A stretch of DNA of 7,641 bases from Ruminococcaceae bacterium UBA1865. Its GTDB lineage: Bacteria; Bacillota; Clostridia; Oscillospirales; Acutalibacteraceae. The translations under genes and the position numbers were made by a program. Positions 1 through 6,328 of this stretch are shown piece after piece. The stretch spans positions 70,325-77,965 of the forward strand of contig DDHX01000011.1 in NCBI GenBank assembly GCA_002338255.1. The letters are read 5' to 3'. Positions within the stretch are counted from its first letter, which is position 1. Every line of letters starts with the position of its first letter. The notes under the pieces were generated by a model, which did not search any database, was not told where the DNA came from, and worked only from the letters and a program-made list of their open reading frames with translations.

Positions 1-582
1 TAAAAAGTCGTGGTCAAGGCAGTATGCCACATCAAGCCGCAGACCGTCAATATCAAACTCGTTCACCCAGCCCTTTATGCAGCCTAAGATATACTGAATC
101 ACTTCTTCATTTCGTAAGTTCAGTTTCACTAATTCGTAATGGCCTTCCCAGCCTTCATACCATAATCCGTCGTTATAGTTGCTATTGCCATCAAAATTAA
201 TTTGGAACCAATCTTTATACGGTGAATTCTCGCGGCTCTTCAATACATCCTGAAACGCCCAGAATCCACGGCCGACATGGTTAAAAACGCCGTCAAGCAC
301 AATTTTAAATCCGTTTTTGTGTAACTTTTCGCAAACCGCTGCAAAATCGGCGTTCGTACCGAGCCGGCAGTCAAGTTTTGTATAGTCGCGAGTATCGTAA
401 CCGTGGGAATCGGATTCAAACAATGGGGAAAAATAAATTGCATCGCAGCCGCAGACCTTGATATGTTCAATCCACTCCGTGACTTTTTGAATTCTCGATA
501 CAATCTGCCCGTTATTGTTTTGTGGAGCACCGCAAAAACCGAGCGGATAAATTTGATAAAATACACTTTTTTCAGCCCACAT
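1..582 (-). CDS. GH13 alpha-amylase-family glycoside hydrolase, N-terminal part (runs off the window)
   Basis: Hydrolyses or rearranges alpha-glucosidic bonds in starch- or maltodextrin-type substrates. No signal peptide is seen, so it is probably cytoplasmic. The 194 visible codons cover the first half of the catalytic (beta/alpha)8 barrel. It begins MWAEKSVFYQIYPLGF, typical of the first barrel strand. GYDTRDY is at 61-67. Conserved region I is DGVFNHVG at 97-104. A region V-like LVKLN at 151-155 resembles the MPKLN of neopullulanase/cyclomaltodextrinase-type enzymes. Region II is GLRLDVA at 180-186, with D184 as the expected nucleophile. The acid/base Glu (region III) and the transition-state Asp lie outside the window. 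The ATG at 582-580 has AAGAAGG (596-590) 7 nt upstream. It starts 42 nt after the glycosylase gene, probably in the same transcript. The GH13 fold is certain; exact specificity (alpha-amylase, neopullulanase, maltogenic enzyme) cannot be decided from this half. Confidence 0.9.
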   Translation of the reverse strand, partial: MWAEKSVFYQIYPLGFCGAPQNNNGQIVSRIQKVTEWIEHIKVCGCDAIYFSPLFESDSHGYDTRDYTKLDCRLGTNADFAAVCEKLHKNGFKIVLDGVFNHVGRGFWAFQDVLKSRENSPYKDWFQINFDGNSNYNDGLWYEGWEGHYELVKLNLRNEEVIQYILGCIKGWVNEFDIDGLRLDVAYCLDHDFL

Positions 583-624
583 ATTTTTACCTTCTTACAT
601 TTTTATTTCTGTATTCTGTCTCCA

Positions 625-1122
625 TTATACAGTATATTCCAAAATAACACGATAAGCTTCTTTCAGCTTCTCATAGTTGAAGTGGCGGCAATTTGCGGGG
701 CTTGTGGAGGGAAGCGGGATTGCCGCCATGTCAGCCGATTTCGTACACAACCGCTTGTAGAGAGCAGATGCTTTGGTTCCGGTGGTGAAGACAGCATGGA
801 TATTCGTTTTTTTCAGTAAAGCACCGATATCGTTCGCCACTGGATTCTGAATGCTGCTGTCATCAGCACCGTCAATCCGGCAGCTTTTCAGCACATCCCA
901 AAGTGCAATGTGATTTTGAAGTAAAAAATCAGTTTTTTCATCATTTGTGACCGGCAATTTTTGATTGTACAAATCCGAAACCACACGCCAAAAACGGTTT
1001 TGAGGATGAGAATAGTAAAATCCATATTCGCGTGATTTTGGCGATGGCATCGTACCTAATATCAGAATCTTTGAGTACTGGTCATAAATTGGTTTTAGTG
1101 TGTGTTCAACTGTTTCAATCAT
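625..1122 (-). CDS. DNA-deoxyinosine (hypoxanthine) glycosylase, uracil-DNA glycosylase superfamily
   Basis: A 165-aa single-domain protein of the uracil-DNA glycosylase fold. It most resembles the family 6 hypoxanthine-DNA glycosylases, which remove deaminated adenine to start base-excision repair. Motif 1 is GTMPSPKSREYGFYYSHP (23-40) followed by NRFW (42-45). N42 sits where I recall an essential Asn in the characterised Methanosarcina enzyme. The second motif, PSTSPAN (138-144), corresponds to the DNA-intercalating loop. It lacks the GQDPY motif of family 1 UNG. Its ATG overlaps the cca stop as ATGA (4 nt shared), indicating translational coupling. An AAGGA lies about 9 nt upstream of the start, inside the end of cca. 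The superfamily is secure. Substrate preference (hypoxanthine rather than uracil or mismatch) is inferred from the motifs. Confidence 0.85.
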   Translation of the reverse strand: MIETVEHTLKPIYDQYSKILILGTMPSPKSREYGFYYSHPQNRFWRVVSDLYNQKLPVTNDEKTDFLLQNHIALWDVLKSCRIDGADDSSIQNPVANDIGALLKKTNIHAVFTTGTKASALYKRLCTKSADMAAIPLPSTSPANCRHFNYEKLKEAYRVILEYTV

Positions 1123-2459
1123 AATTTACTGTCCTTCATAGCTTGCGCATAACTCATTAGATCGTTGAATTGATTTTTGCATTTGCCGTCTATCACGGCA
1201 TCTAATAGGGTGGAAAGTATTCGGCCTATTTGGGGACCTTGGGGTATGCCAAGCGATATGATATCCGCACCGTCCACCTGTAAGTCTTTTAATGAAAAAC
1301 ACAAACTGCGTGCAATGATGTCGTCAACAACGGCTTCAATTTCATGAAGCTCACCCAGCCTGCCACCATAAATTGGATTTTGCGCCTTCGCATCTGCGGC
1401 TTTAACCTTTAAAAGAAGGCGTAATTTGTTTTGTCCGAGCTGATTTAAACGGTGTCTTATTAATTTTTCTTCCGGTGACAGTGGCAAGTCATGTAGCTTT
1501 ACAAGCTCTGTTACCGTTTCGATGGTAACACCGTCATACTTAAGGCGTGACAATATTTTTTTTGTCATTTCAGTACTCTTTTCGCCATGACCGTAAAAAT
1601 GCCCGATTCCCTTTCCATCCTGTGTATAACAATAAGGTTTACCAATATCATGCAAGAGCATTGTTAATCGCAAAACAGGAGTTGCTTCAATGGTACCAAC
1701 ACTCTTTAAGGTGTGCTCCCATACGTCGTATATATGATAAGGATTATGCTGCTCAAATCCTGCCATCGGGCTTATCTCAGGCAAAAACTGTTCAATTACC
1801 GAGCGATAATCTCTCAAAACATTTTCAGCTTTTTTTCCGCACAATAGCTTTGTAAATTCACAATTGATTCGTTCCCGTGCAATGTTATCAAGCAAGCCAC
1901 CACTTTTTAAAATACTTGCTGAAGTATTTTTTTCAATTATAAAACTAAGAACGGAGGAAAAACGTAAGGCTCTTAAAATTCTTAGGCCATCCTCCTGAAA
2001 GCGTAAAGTTGGTTCACCCACGCAGCGGATTTGCTTGTTGAGAATATCTTCTGCGCCGCCGAAGCAGTCAATTATCCCATCGGAATGATTATAGGCAAGC
2101 GCATTGATTGTGAAGTCCCTGCGCGCTAAATCTTCTTTTAAGCTGCGTGTAAACCGCACATCGTCCGGATGGCGGTTATCAGAATATTTGCCGTCAACGC
2201 GGTATGTGGTAACTTCAACAGGAACCTGATCAATCAGAGCCGTAATGGTTCCGTGCTTTACACCAGCTTCGATCAATTTACAATCGCTTAGAGCAGATTT
2301 TATTTCATCGGGAAGTGCCGAAGTGGTAATATCCCAGTCGTTTGGGTTTAACCCAAGAACACTGTCGCGTACACAGCCGCCCACAAGATATGCTTCATAA
2401 CCCATTGCAGTTAATTTTTGAATGACAAATTCAACCTGAGGAGGAATATTAATTCTCAT
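1119..2459 (-). CDS. cca: CCA tRNA nucleotidyltransferase with C-terminal HD domain
   Basis: Adds or repairs the 3'-terminal CCA of tRNAs from CTP and ATP, in the cytoplasm, without a nucleic-acid template. At 446 aa it is a full class II enzyme. The polymerase head has LVGGCVRD (25-32) and the metal-binding NDWDIT with D41 and D43. RRDFTINALAYN follows at 113-124. EDGLRILRALRF (156-167) contains the EDxxR nucleotide-selecting motif (D157, R160). A neck/body region follows. An HD domain then has H249, HD at 270-271 in LLHDIGK, and H287/H291, as expected for a metal-dependent phosphohydrolase. The ATG at 2459-2457 has GAGG (2470-2467) 7 nt upstream. It is first in a leftward run with the glycosylase and the GH13 enzyme. 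Full CCA addition versus A-only addition cannot be proved from sequence, but no split partner gene is seen here. Confidence 0.96.
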   Translation of the reverse strand: MRINIPPQVEFVIQKLTAMGYEAYLVGGCVRDSVLGLNPNDWDITTSALPDEIKSALSDCKLIEAGVKHGTITALIDQVPVEVTTYRVDGKYSDNRHPDDVRFTRSLKEDLARRDFTINALAYNHSDGIIDCFGGAEDILNKQIRCVGEPTLRFQEDGLRILRALRFSSVLSFIIEKNTSASILKSGGLLDNIARERINCEFTKLLCGKKAENVLRDYRSVIEQFLPEISPMAGFEQHNPYHIYDVWEHTLKSVGTIEATPVLRLTMLLHDIGKPYCYTQDGKGIGHFYGHGEKSTEMTKKILSRLKYDGVTIETVTELVKLHDLPLSPEEKLIRHRLNQLGQNKLRLLLKVKAADAKAQNPIYGGRLGELHEIEAVVDDIIARSLCFSLKDLQVDGADIISLGIPQGPQIGRILSTLLDAVIDGKCKNQFNDLMSYAQAMKDSKL

Positions 2460-2540
2460 TTTATTGCCTCATTTTAAGATGCTGTGATTTTTTGTGTCAG
2501 TTTTTCGGAGCAAGCGAAGCTTAACTATACATAATTACAG

Positions 2541-2568
2541 TATATACGAAATCACAGTAAAAAAGCAA
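2541..2568 (-). promoter_or_regulatory. Candidate sigma-A promoter for the cca operon
   Basis: Read on the minus strand: -35 TTGCTT (2568-2563), 16-nt spacer, -10 TATATA (2546-2541). It would start transcription near 2535, about 75 nt before the cca ATG. The -35 overlaps an 11-bp palindrome, GCAATTATTGC (2565-2575). A second possible -10 (TATAGT, 2529-2524) lacks a good -35. Confidence 0.45.
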
Positions 2569-2606
2569 TTATTGCACGCTTTAATATTTTTAATTAATGT
2601 ATCGCA

Positions 2607-2636
2607 TGAATGACCCGAGCCATGGCAATAATGATA
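2607..2636 (+). promoter_or_regulatory. Candidate forespore-type (sigma-G/sigma-F) promoter for sigG
   Basis: TGAATG (2607-2612), a 17-nt spacer, then AATGATA (2630-2636). I recall the sigma-G consensus as about TGAATA / 17-18 nt / CATACTA, with the -10 commonly written CATnnTA. The -35 matches at 5 of 6 positions and the -10 at 4 of the 5 fixed positions. Predicted transcription start is about 25 nt before the sigG ATG. Autoregulation of sigG by forespore sigma factors is established in Bacillus; use of this site is inference. Confidence 0.4.
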
Positions 2637-2667
2637 GTAAGTTATTGAATGGAAATGAGGGAATGGC

Positions 2668-3438
2668 ATGCAGTATAACAAAGTTGAAATCTGCGGGGTA
2701 AATACCTCAAAATTAAAAGTACTTAATGAGAAAGAAAAAATGGAATTGCTGCGTCGCGTAAAAGAAGGCGACAGTAAGGCCCGCGATGAGTTGATCAGTG
2801 GAAATCTGCGTCTTGTTTTAAGTGTAATTCAGCGTTTTACGAATAGAGGAGAGAATCTTGATGATCTATTCCAGGTGGGATGTATCGGACTAATTAAGGC
2901 TATTGATCATTTCGATACCAGCCAGGGAGTTCGTTTCAGCACCTATGGCGTACCTATGATTATTGGTGAAATACGGCGATATTTACGGGATAACAATTCC
3001 ATACGTGTCAGCCGTTCTTTACGTGACACAGCTTATAAAGCCATGCAGGCCAAAGAGAGAATGACGGCCCAGAATAACCGTGAACCGTCGATTGATGAAA
3101 TTTCAAAAGAGTTGAATTTGCCGCGTGAGGATGTTGTTCTTGCGCTGGAATCCATTGTTGAGCCTGTCTCACTGTATGAGCCTGTTTTTTCCGAAGGAGG
3201 GGATACAATATATGTGATGGATCAGGTGGGGGATAGCAATGATGACTCCAACTGGCTTGACGAAATCGCTCTTAAGGAAGCCATTAAGGATTTGAACAGC
3301 AGAGAAAAACGAATCCTTTCCATGCGCTTTTTTCAGGGTAAAACGCAAATGGAAGTTGCCTCTGAAATCGGAATCAGCCAAGCGCAGGTTTCGCGGCTTG
3401 AAAAGGCTGCACTCGATAAAATCAAAAAGGATATTTAG
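2668..3438 (+). CDS. sigG: RNA polymerase sporulation sigma factor SigG
   Basis: Late forespore-specific sigma factor. It directs RNA polymerase to genes for spore DNA protection, germination receptors and related functions. The 256-aa length matches the family (about 260). The N-terminus KVEICGVNTSKLKVL (5-19) is a SigG hallmark that separates it from SigF and SigB. Region 2 includes NLRLVLSVIQRF and DDLFQVGCIGLIKAID, ending in the promoter-melting and -10 recognition stretch GVRFSTYGVPMIIGEIRRYL. Region 3 follows at about 120-190. Region 4 has the -35-binding helix-turn-helix, RFFQGKTQMEVASEIGISQAQVSRLEKAAL, near the C-terminus. The ATG has GAGGG (2657-2661) 6 nt upstream. It is divergent from cca; no sigE or spoIIGA precedes it, unlike the usual spoIIGA-sigE-sigG order. 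S44 occupies the place where I recall Asn45 in the Bacillus protein (see findings). Confidence 0.97.
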   Translation: MQYNKVEICGVNTSKLKVLNEKEKMELLRRVKEGDSKARDELISGNLRLVLSVIQRFTNRGENLDDLFQVGCIGLIKAIDHFDTSQGVRFSTYGVPMIIGEIRRYLRDNNSIRVSRSLRDTAYKAMQAKERMTAQNNREPSIDEISKELNLPREDVVLALESIVEPVSLYEPVFSEGGDTIYVMDQVGDSNDDSNWLDEIALKEAIKDLNSREKRILSMRFFQGKTQMEVASEIGISQAQVSRLEKAALDKIKKDI

Positions 3439-3439
3439 C

Positions 3440-3489
3440 TTGTTTTTAATATAGCCATCACTGTATCATCACAATGAAAAAGTATACTA
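3440..3489 (+). promoter_or_regulatory. Possible promoter(s) between sigG and the glycosyltransferase gene
   Basis: The 82-nt gap holds two overlapping weak candidates. One is sigma-A-like: TTGTTT (3440-3445), 18 nt, TATCAT (3464-3469). The other has TATACTA (3483-3489), 6 of 7 to the recalled sigma-G -10 CATACTA, preceded by GTATC (3463-3467) at a short 15-nt spacing. No hairpin terminator follows sigG, so read-through from sigG is also possible. Confidence 0.25.
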
Positions 3490-3507
3490 AGTGCTGTAAT
3501 AGATTAT

Positions 3508-3512
3508 GGAGG
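3508..3512 (+). promoter_or_regulatory. Ribosome binding site that fixes the glycosyltransferase start
   Basis: GGAGG lies 8 nt before the ATG at 3521. An in-frame ATG at 3506 overlaps this same Shine-Dalgarno and has none of its own, so the longer start is rejected. Confidence 0.85.
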
Positions 3513-3520
3513 TAGTTCCT

Positions 3521-5596
3521 ATGCAGCAAATCATTGTGAAATTAAAGAAAAATTATCATATCTTAGCGCTGATTTTTATCCTGCTTTTGTCTTTTGTCTT
3601 CAATTTTTATGCAATCACAAATAATGGAACAGGAAATGAATACTATGCGGCGTGTATTAAAAGCATGACCCAGAGCTTTCACAATTTCTTTTTTGTATCC
3701 TTTGATCCGTCCGGAATGGTTTCGGTGGACAAACCACCGCTTGGGTTATGGGTTCAGGCAATTTCAGTGCTGATTTTCGGATATCATGGATGGGCGATGA
3801 TGCTCCCGCAGGCTCTTGCAGGGACTGCTTCATGCTTCATGATCTATATTCTTACCGCAAAGCATTTTGGCAGACCGGCCGGTCTTATCTCATCGCTCAT
3901 TTTTGCTTTGACGCCGGCGGTAGTGGTTGCTTCGCGCAACAACACAATGGACATGCAGCTTGTTTTTGTGTTACTTGTCTCCGTGTGGTTTTTGTTCCGT
4001 TCAATAGACAGCGGAAAATGGCGTTATCTGTTTTTGGCGGCTGTGTTCGTCGGACTTGGATTCAACATTAAAATGCTGCAGGCATACATGATTTTGCCTG
4101 CGATTGTTTTTACTTATTTATTCTTTACCAAAGAAAAATTGGGCAAACGATTTCTTGCGGGAATTTTAAGTGTGATCATTATGTTTGGCATATCATTTGC
4201 ATGGGTGCTTACCGTTGAATTTTACCCGTCTGCTAACCGCCCGTATGTCGACAGTACCAGCAACAATTCTATGTTAGAACTGATTGTCGGCCATAATGGC
4301 ACAGAAAGGCTGTTTGGCAGCGGCATGGGCGGCACGAGCGGCGGCCGTGATTTCGATAAAATTATCAAAAAATCCGCGAACGACGAAACAACAGGAGATA
4401 CAGCCACAAATAATACTCCGCCATCAATCGGTTCGGAAGCGGTTGAAATGCCCGCACAAAGGCCGGATGGATCCCAGCAAAATCAGGGGGGACCCGACGG
4501 AGATCAGTTTGATGGAAGAGGCGGCCGTGACGGTGCTATGGGCGGAGGAATGGGGGGCGGCAGTTCGGAAATCGGCAGTGCTTCTCCAATCAGGCTTTGG
4601 ACTTCGAACCTATATGGTCAAGGGTCTTGGCTGCTGCTGTTTGCAATCATTAGTATGTTTGCTTGTATTAAAAAATGGAACAGCAAAAAGAATGTACGTC
4701 AGAGCGCATTTGTCTTTTGGTCTCTGTGGCTGGTTACAATGACTGTTTTCTTTAGCTTTGCAGGATTTTACCATCGTTATTACCTGTGTATGATGGCACC
4801 TGCGGTTGCAGTTCTGAGCGGTATTGGCATGATGGCAATCTATAATGGGTTTAGAAATAAAAAAGAGAATAGAAAGGCCTATATCCGTCCTGCAATTTTG
4901 TTGATTGCATTTCTGACAAATATTGCTTTGGAGATTGTTTGTGTCTTGCGATATTCACAGCTAATCAACTGGCTTTTACCAGTTATCATCGGTACAGCTG
5001 CGATAGGCATTATTTTACTGATTGTTCATTTGATTAAACCAAAGCGCGCGATATTGATCATTTCCACGTTGGCATTCATTATTTCGTCACTGGCAGCACC
5101 GTTTTACTGGTCGCTTACACCGGTCATGAATGTTCCAAACTCCACTCTGCCATATGCCGGCCCGGAGCTCGCTGGGAGTAGTTTTCCTCAGTCGCAGGGC
5201 TCAGGAGAAACGCAGACGAAATTCACTCAGACACGGGATTCGAGTCTTGAAAAATATCTCGTCAGCCATTATAAAGATGGAAGCTTTTTGGTCGTTTCAC
5301 AACGTTCAAGCGATGTGGCGCAATTTATTATTGATACGGGTTTACCATGCTATGCTTACGGAGGCTTTTTAGGTTCGGATAATTCGCTGACAGTCGATAA
5401 GCTGAAAGCGCTTGTCAGCGAGGGGAAAATAACGTATTACCTTCTTTCATCACAGAACGGCATGGGGAACTCAGAAATCACATCCTATGTAAAGGCGAAT
5501 GCCACCTTAGTGAATGAAAGCGAGTACAGTTCCCAAAATTCTAATGTTGGTCTGATGAGCGGCCAAGTCGGAACACTATATTTGTTTAAATCATAA
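3521..5596 (+). CDS. YkcB-like family 39-type (PMT/ArnT superfamily) membrane glycosyltransferase
   Basis: A 691-aa polytopic protein of the GT-C fold. Family members transfer a sugar from a polyprenyl-phosphate donor to an acceptor on the outer face of the membrane; the substrate here is unknown. About 13 membrane segments are visible. TM1 is at about 13-30, a cluster lies between 74 and 232, and a second cluster between 368 and 531. The first outer loop has the acidic E40 (GNEYY) in the usual catalytic position, then DPSGMVSVDKPPLGLW with DKPP at 70-73, a signature of the YkcA/YkcB-type subfamily. RNNTMD follows at about 138-143. A loop at about 235-360 is rich in Gly, Asn, Asp and Gln. The C-terminal soluble domain (about 540-691) carries YAYGGFLGSDNSLT near 611-624, also subfamily-typical. 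It follows sigG without a terminator and converges on ppa. Family is secure; acceptor, donor and any spore role are not. Confidence 0.9.
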   Translation: MQQIIVKLKKNYHILALIFILLLSFVFNFYAITNNGTGNEYYAACIKSMTQSFHNFFFVSFDPSGMVSVDKPPLGLWVQAISVLIFGYHGWAMMLPQALAGTASCFMIYILTAKHFGRPAGLISSLIFALTPAVVVASRNNTMDMQLVFVLLVSVWFLFRSIDSGKWRYLFLAAVFVGLGFNIKMLQAYMILPAIVFTYLFFTKEKLGKRFLAGILSVIIMFGISFAWVLTVEFYPSANRPYVDSTSNNSMLELIVGHNGTERLFGSGMGGTSGGRDFDKIIKKSANDETTGDTATNNTPPSIGSEAVEMPAQRPDGSQQNQGGPDGDQFDGRGGRDGAMGGGMGGGSSEIGSASPIRLWTSNLYGQGSWLLLFAIISMFACIKKWNSKKNVRQSAFVFWSLWLVTMTVFFSFAGFYHRYYLCMMAPAVAVLSGIGMMAIYNGFRNKKENRKAYIRPAILLIAFLTNIALEIVCVLRYSQLINWLLPVIIGTAAIGIILLIVHLIKPKRAILIISTLAFIISSLAAPFYWSLTPVMNVPNSTLPYAGPELAGSSFPQSQGSGETQTKFTQTRDSSLEKYLVSHYKDGSFLVVSQRSSDVAQFIIDTGLPCYAYGGFLGSDNSLTVDKLKALVSEGKITYYLLSSQNGMGNSEITSYVKANATLVNESEYSSQNSNVGLMSGQVGTLYLFKS

Positions 5597-5628
5597 TTTT
5601 TTAGCAATTGAATAGAAAGCAAATGCAT

Positions 5629-5667
5629 AAAAAATGAGCCGCTGCGGGTTTTAAACCGCAGCGGCTC
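5629..5667 (-). terminator. Rho-independent terminator of ppa, possibly bidirectional
   Basis: A perfect 12-bp stem, GAGCCGCTGCGG (5636-5647) and CCGCAGCGGCTC (5656-5667), with an 8-nt loop. On the minus strand it is followed at once by ATTTTTT (5635-5629), a good U-tract, and starts 13 nt after the ppa stop. In the plus direction the tail is only TTAGTGTATATTG, so it may also end glycosyltransferase transcripts, but less efficiently. Confidence 0.9.
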
Positions 5668-5680
5668 TTAGTGTATATTG

Positions 5681-6211
5681 TTATTTGCAAAATTTAAGCA
5701 CATAGGAATCAAGGCAAGATTGAATAATTGCTTTCGCTTCTTCAGGCCCTTTCACTTCGTCAATTGCCGTAATCTTTCCTTCCAATTCCTTGTAAACTGA
5801 GAAAAAGTGAGACATTTCATCGAAAATATGCTTTGGCAGCTCACTAATATCATGGTAACCGTTGTAGGTAGGGTCGTTAAATGGGATGGCAATAATTTTT
5901 TCATCTTTCATACCACCGTCCACCATAACAATTACACCGATTGCATAACACCGCACAAGTGAAAGAGGGCGAATATCCTCAGAGCAAAGAACAAGAACAT
6001 CCAATGGGTCGTTGTCACTTGCATAGGTACGTGGAATAAAACCATAGTTTGCCGGGTAATGCGTAGAAGTGTACAGGATCCTGTCCATGATGAGCAGCCC
6101 GGTTTCTTTATCAAGTTCATATTTTATTTTGCAGCCCTTTGGAATTTCGATAACAGCGCAGAAATCATCCGAACTAATTCTTTTAGGTGATATATCATGC
6201 CAAATATTCAT
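5681..6211 (-). CDS. ppa: Inorganic pyrophosphatase, family I (soluble, Mg-dependent)
   Basis: Hydrolyses pyrophosphate to two phosphates in the cytoplasm, pulling nucleic-acid, tRNA-charging and polysaccharide synthesis forward. The 176-aa length is standard for bacterial family I. Active-site residues align with the E. coli enzyme as I recall it: E22, K30 and E32 in EIPKGCKIKYELDKETG, then R44 and Y56 in YPANYGFIP. The signature DNDPLDV (66-72) supplies D66, D68 and D71, and D98 and D103 follow in VDGGMKDEK. None of the key acidic residues is missing. The ATG at 6211-6209 has GGAGG (6222-6218) 6 nt upstream. It is a single-gene unit with its own promoter and terminator, convergent with the glycosyltransferase and divergent from ylmC. 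Many Clostridia use the unrelated family II (DHH) enzyme or a membrane pyrophosphatase instead, so a family I gene is a useful taxonomic marker. Confidence 0.97.
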   Translation of the reverse strand: MNIWHDISPKRISSDDFCAVIEIPKGCKIKYELDKETGLLIMDRILYTSTHYPANYGFIPRTYASDNDPLDVLVLCSEDIRPLSLVRCYAIGVIVMVDGGMKDEKIIAIPFNDPTYNGYHDISELPKHIFDEMSHFFSVYKELEGKITAIDEVKGPEEAKAIIQSCLDSYVLKFCK

Positions 6212-6247
6212 AACTTACCTCCGGTTTTATTTATATTTTGATAATTT

Positions 6248-6276
6248 ATTCTATCATTTTATTTGCTGCAAATCAA
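6248..6276 (-). promoter_or_regulatory. Sigma-A promoter for ppa
   Basis: On the minus strand: -35 TTGATT (6276-6271), exact 17-nt spacer, -10 TAGAAT (6253-6248). Transcription would begin near 6241, about 30 nt before the ppa ATG. The spacer contains most of the ATTTGCTGCAAAT palindrome (6261-6273). Confidence 0.65.
6261..6273. repeat. 13-bp perfect palindrome between divergent ppa and ylmC promoters
   Basis: ATTTGC-T-GCAAAT: two 6-bp arms around one base. It lies in the ppa promoter spacer and its -35 edge and covers the candidate ylmC -35, a placement expected of an operator. No regulator is identifiable, and short AT-rich palindromes can arise by chance. Confidence 0.4.
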
Positions 6277-6291
6277 TTAATTAATTATATC
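6263..6291 (+). promoter_or_regulatory. Candidate sigma-A-like promoter for ylmC
   Basis: -35 TTGCTG (6263-6268), 17-nt spacer, -10 TATATC (6286-6291). An alternative -10 is TATAAC (6305-6310), without a convincing -35. It overlaps the oppositely directed ppa promoter, so the two could compete for polymerase. Confidence 0.35.
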
Positions 6292-6328
6292 ACAAACTGC
6301 GGCATATAACTGTATTGGAGGTGGGAGT

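Noticed and set aside
403..819. Plus-strand open frame opposite the GH13 and glycosylase genes.
   Set aside because: Antisense to two genes with clear family motifs, spans their junction, and has no ribosome binding site or recognisable protein features.
2512..2522. AAGC-GAA-GCTT mini-hairpin in the cca leader.
   Set aside because: A 4-bp stem with no U-tract or neighbouring structure; too small to call a regulatory element.
3506..3520. Earlier in-frame ATG giving the glycosyltransferase five extra residues (MEVVP).
   Set aside because: This ATG overlaps the GGAGG that serves the ATG at 3521, and has no ribosome binding site of its own.
4284..4742. Second long open frame through the middle of the glycosyltransferase, hinting at a frameshift.
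   Set aside because: Family-typical sequence is found on both sides in the main frame; the other frame is a by-product of the Gly-rich, GC-rich codons.
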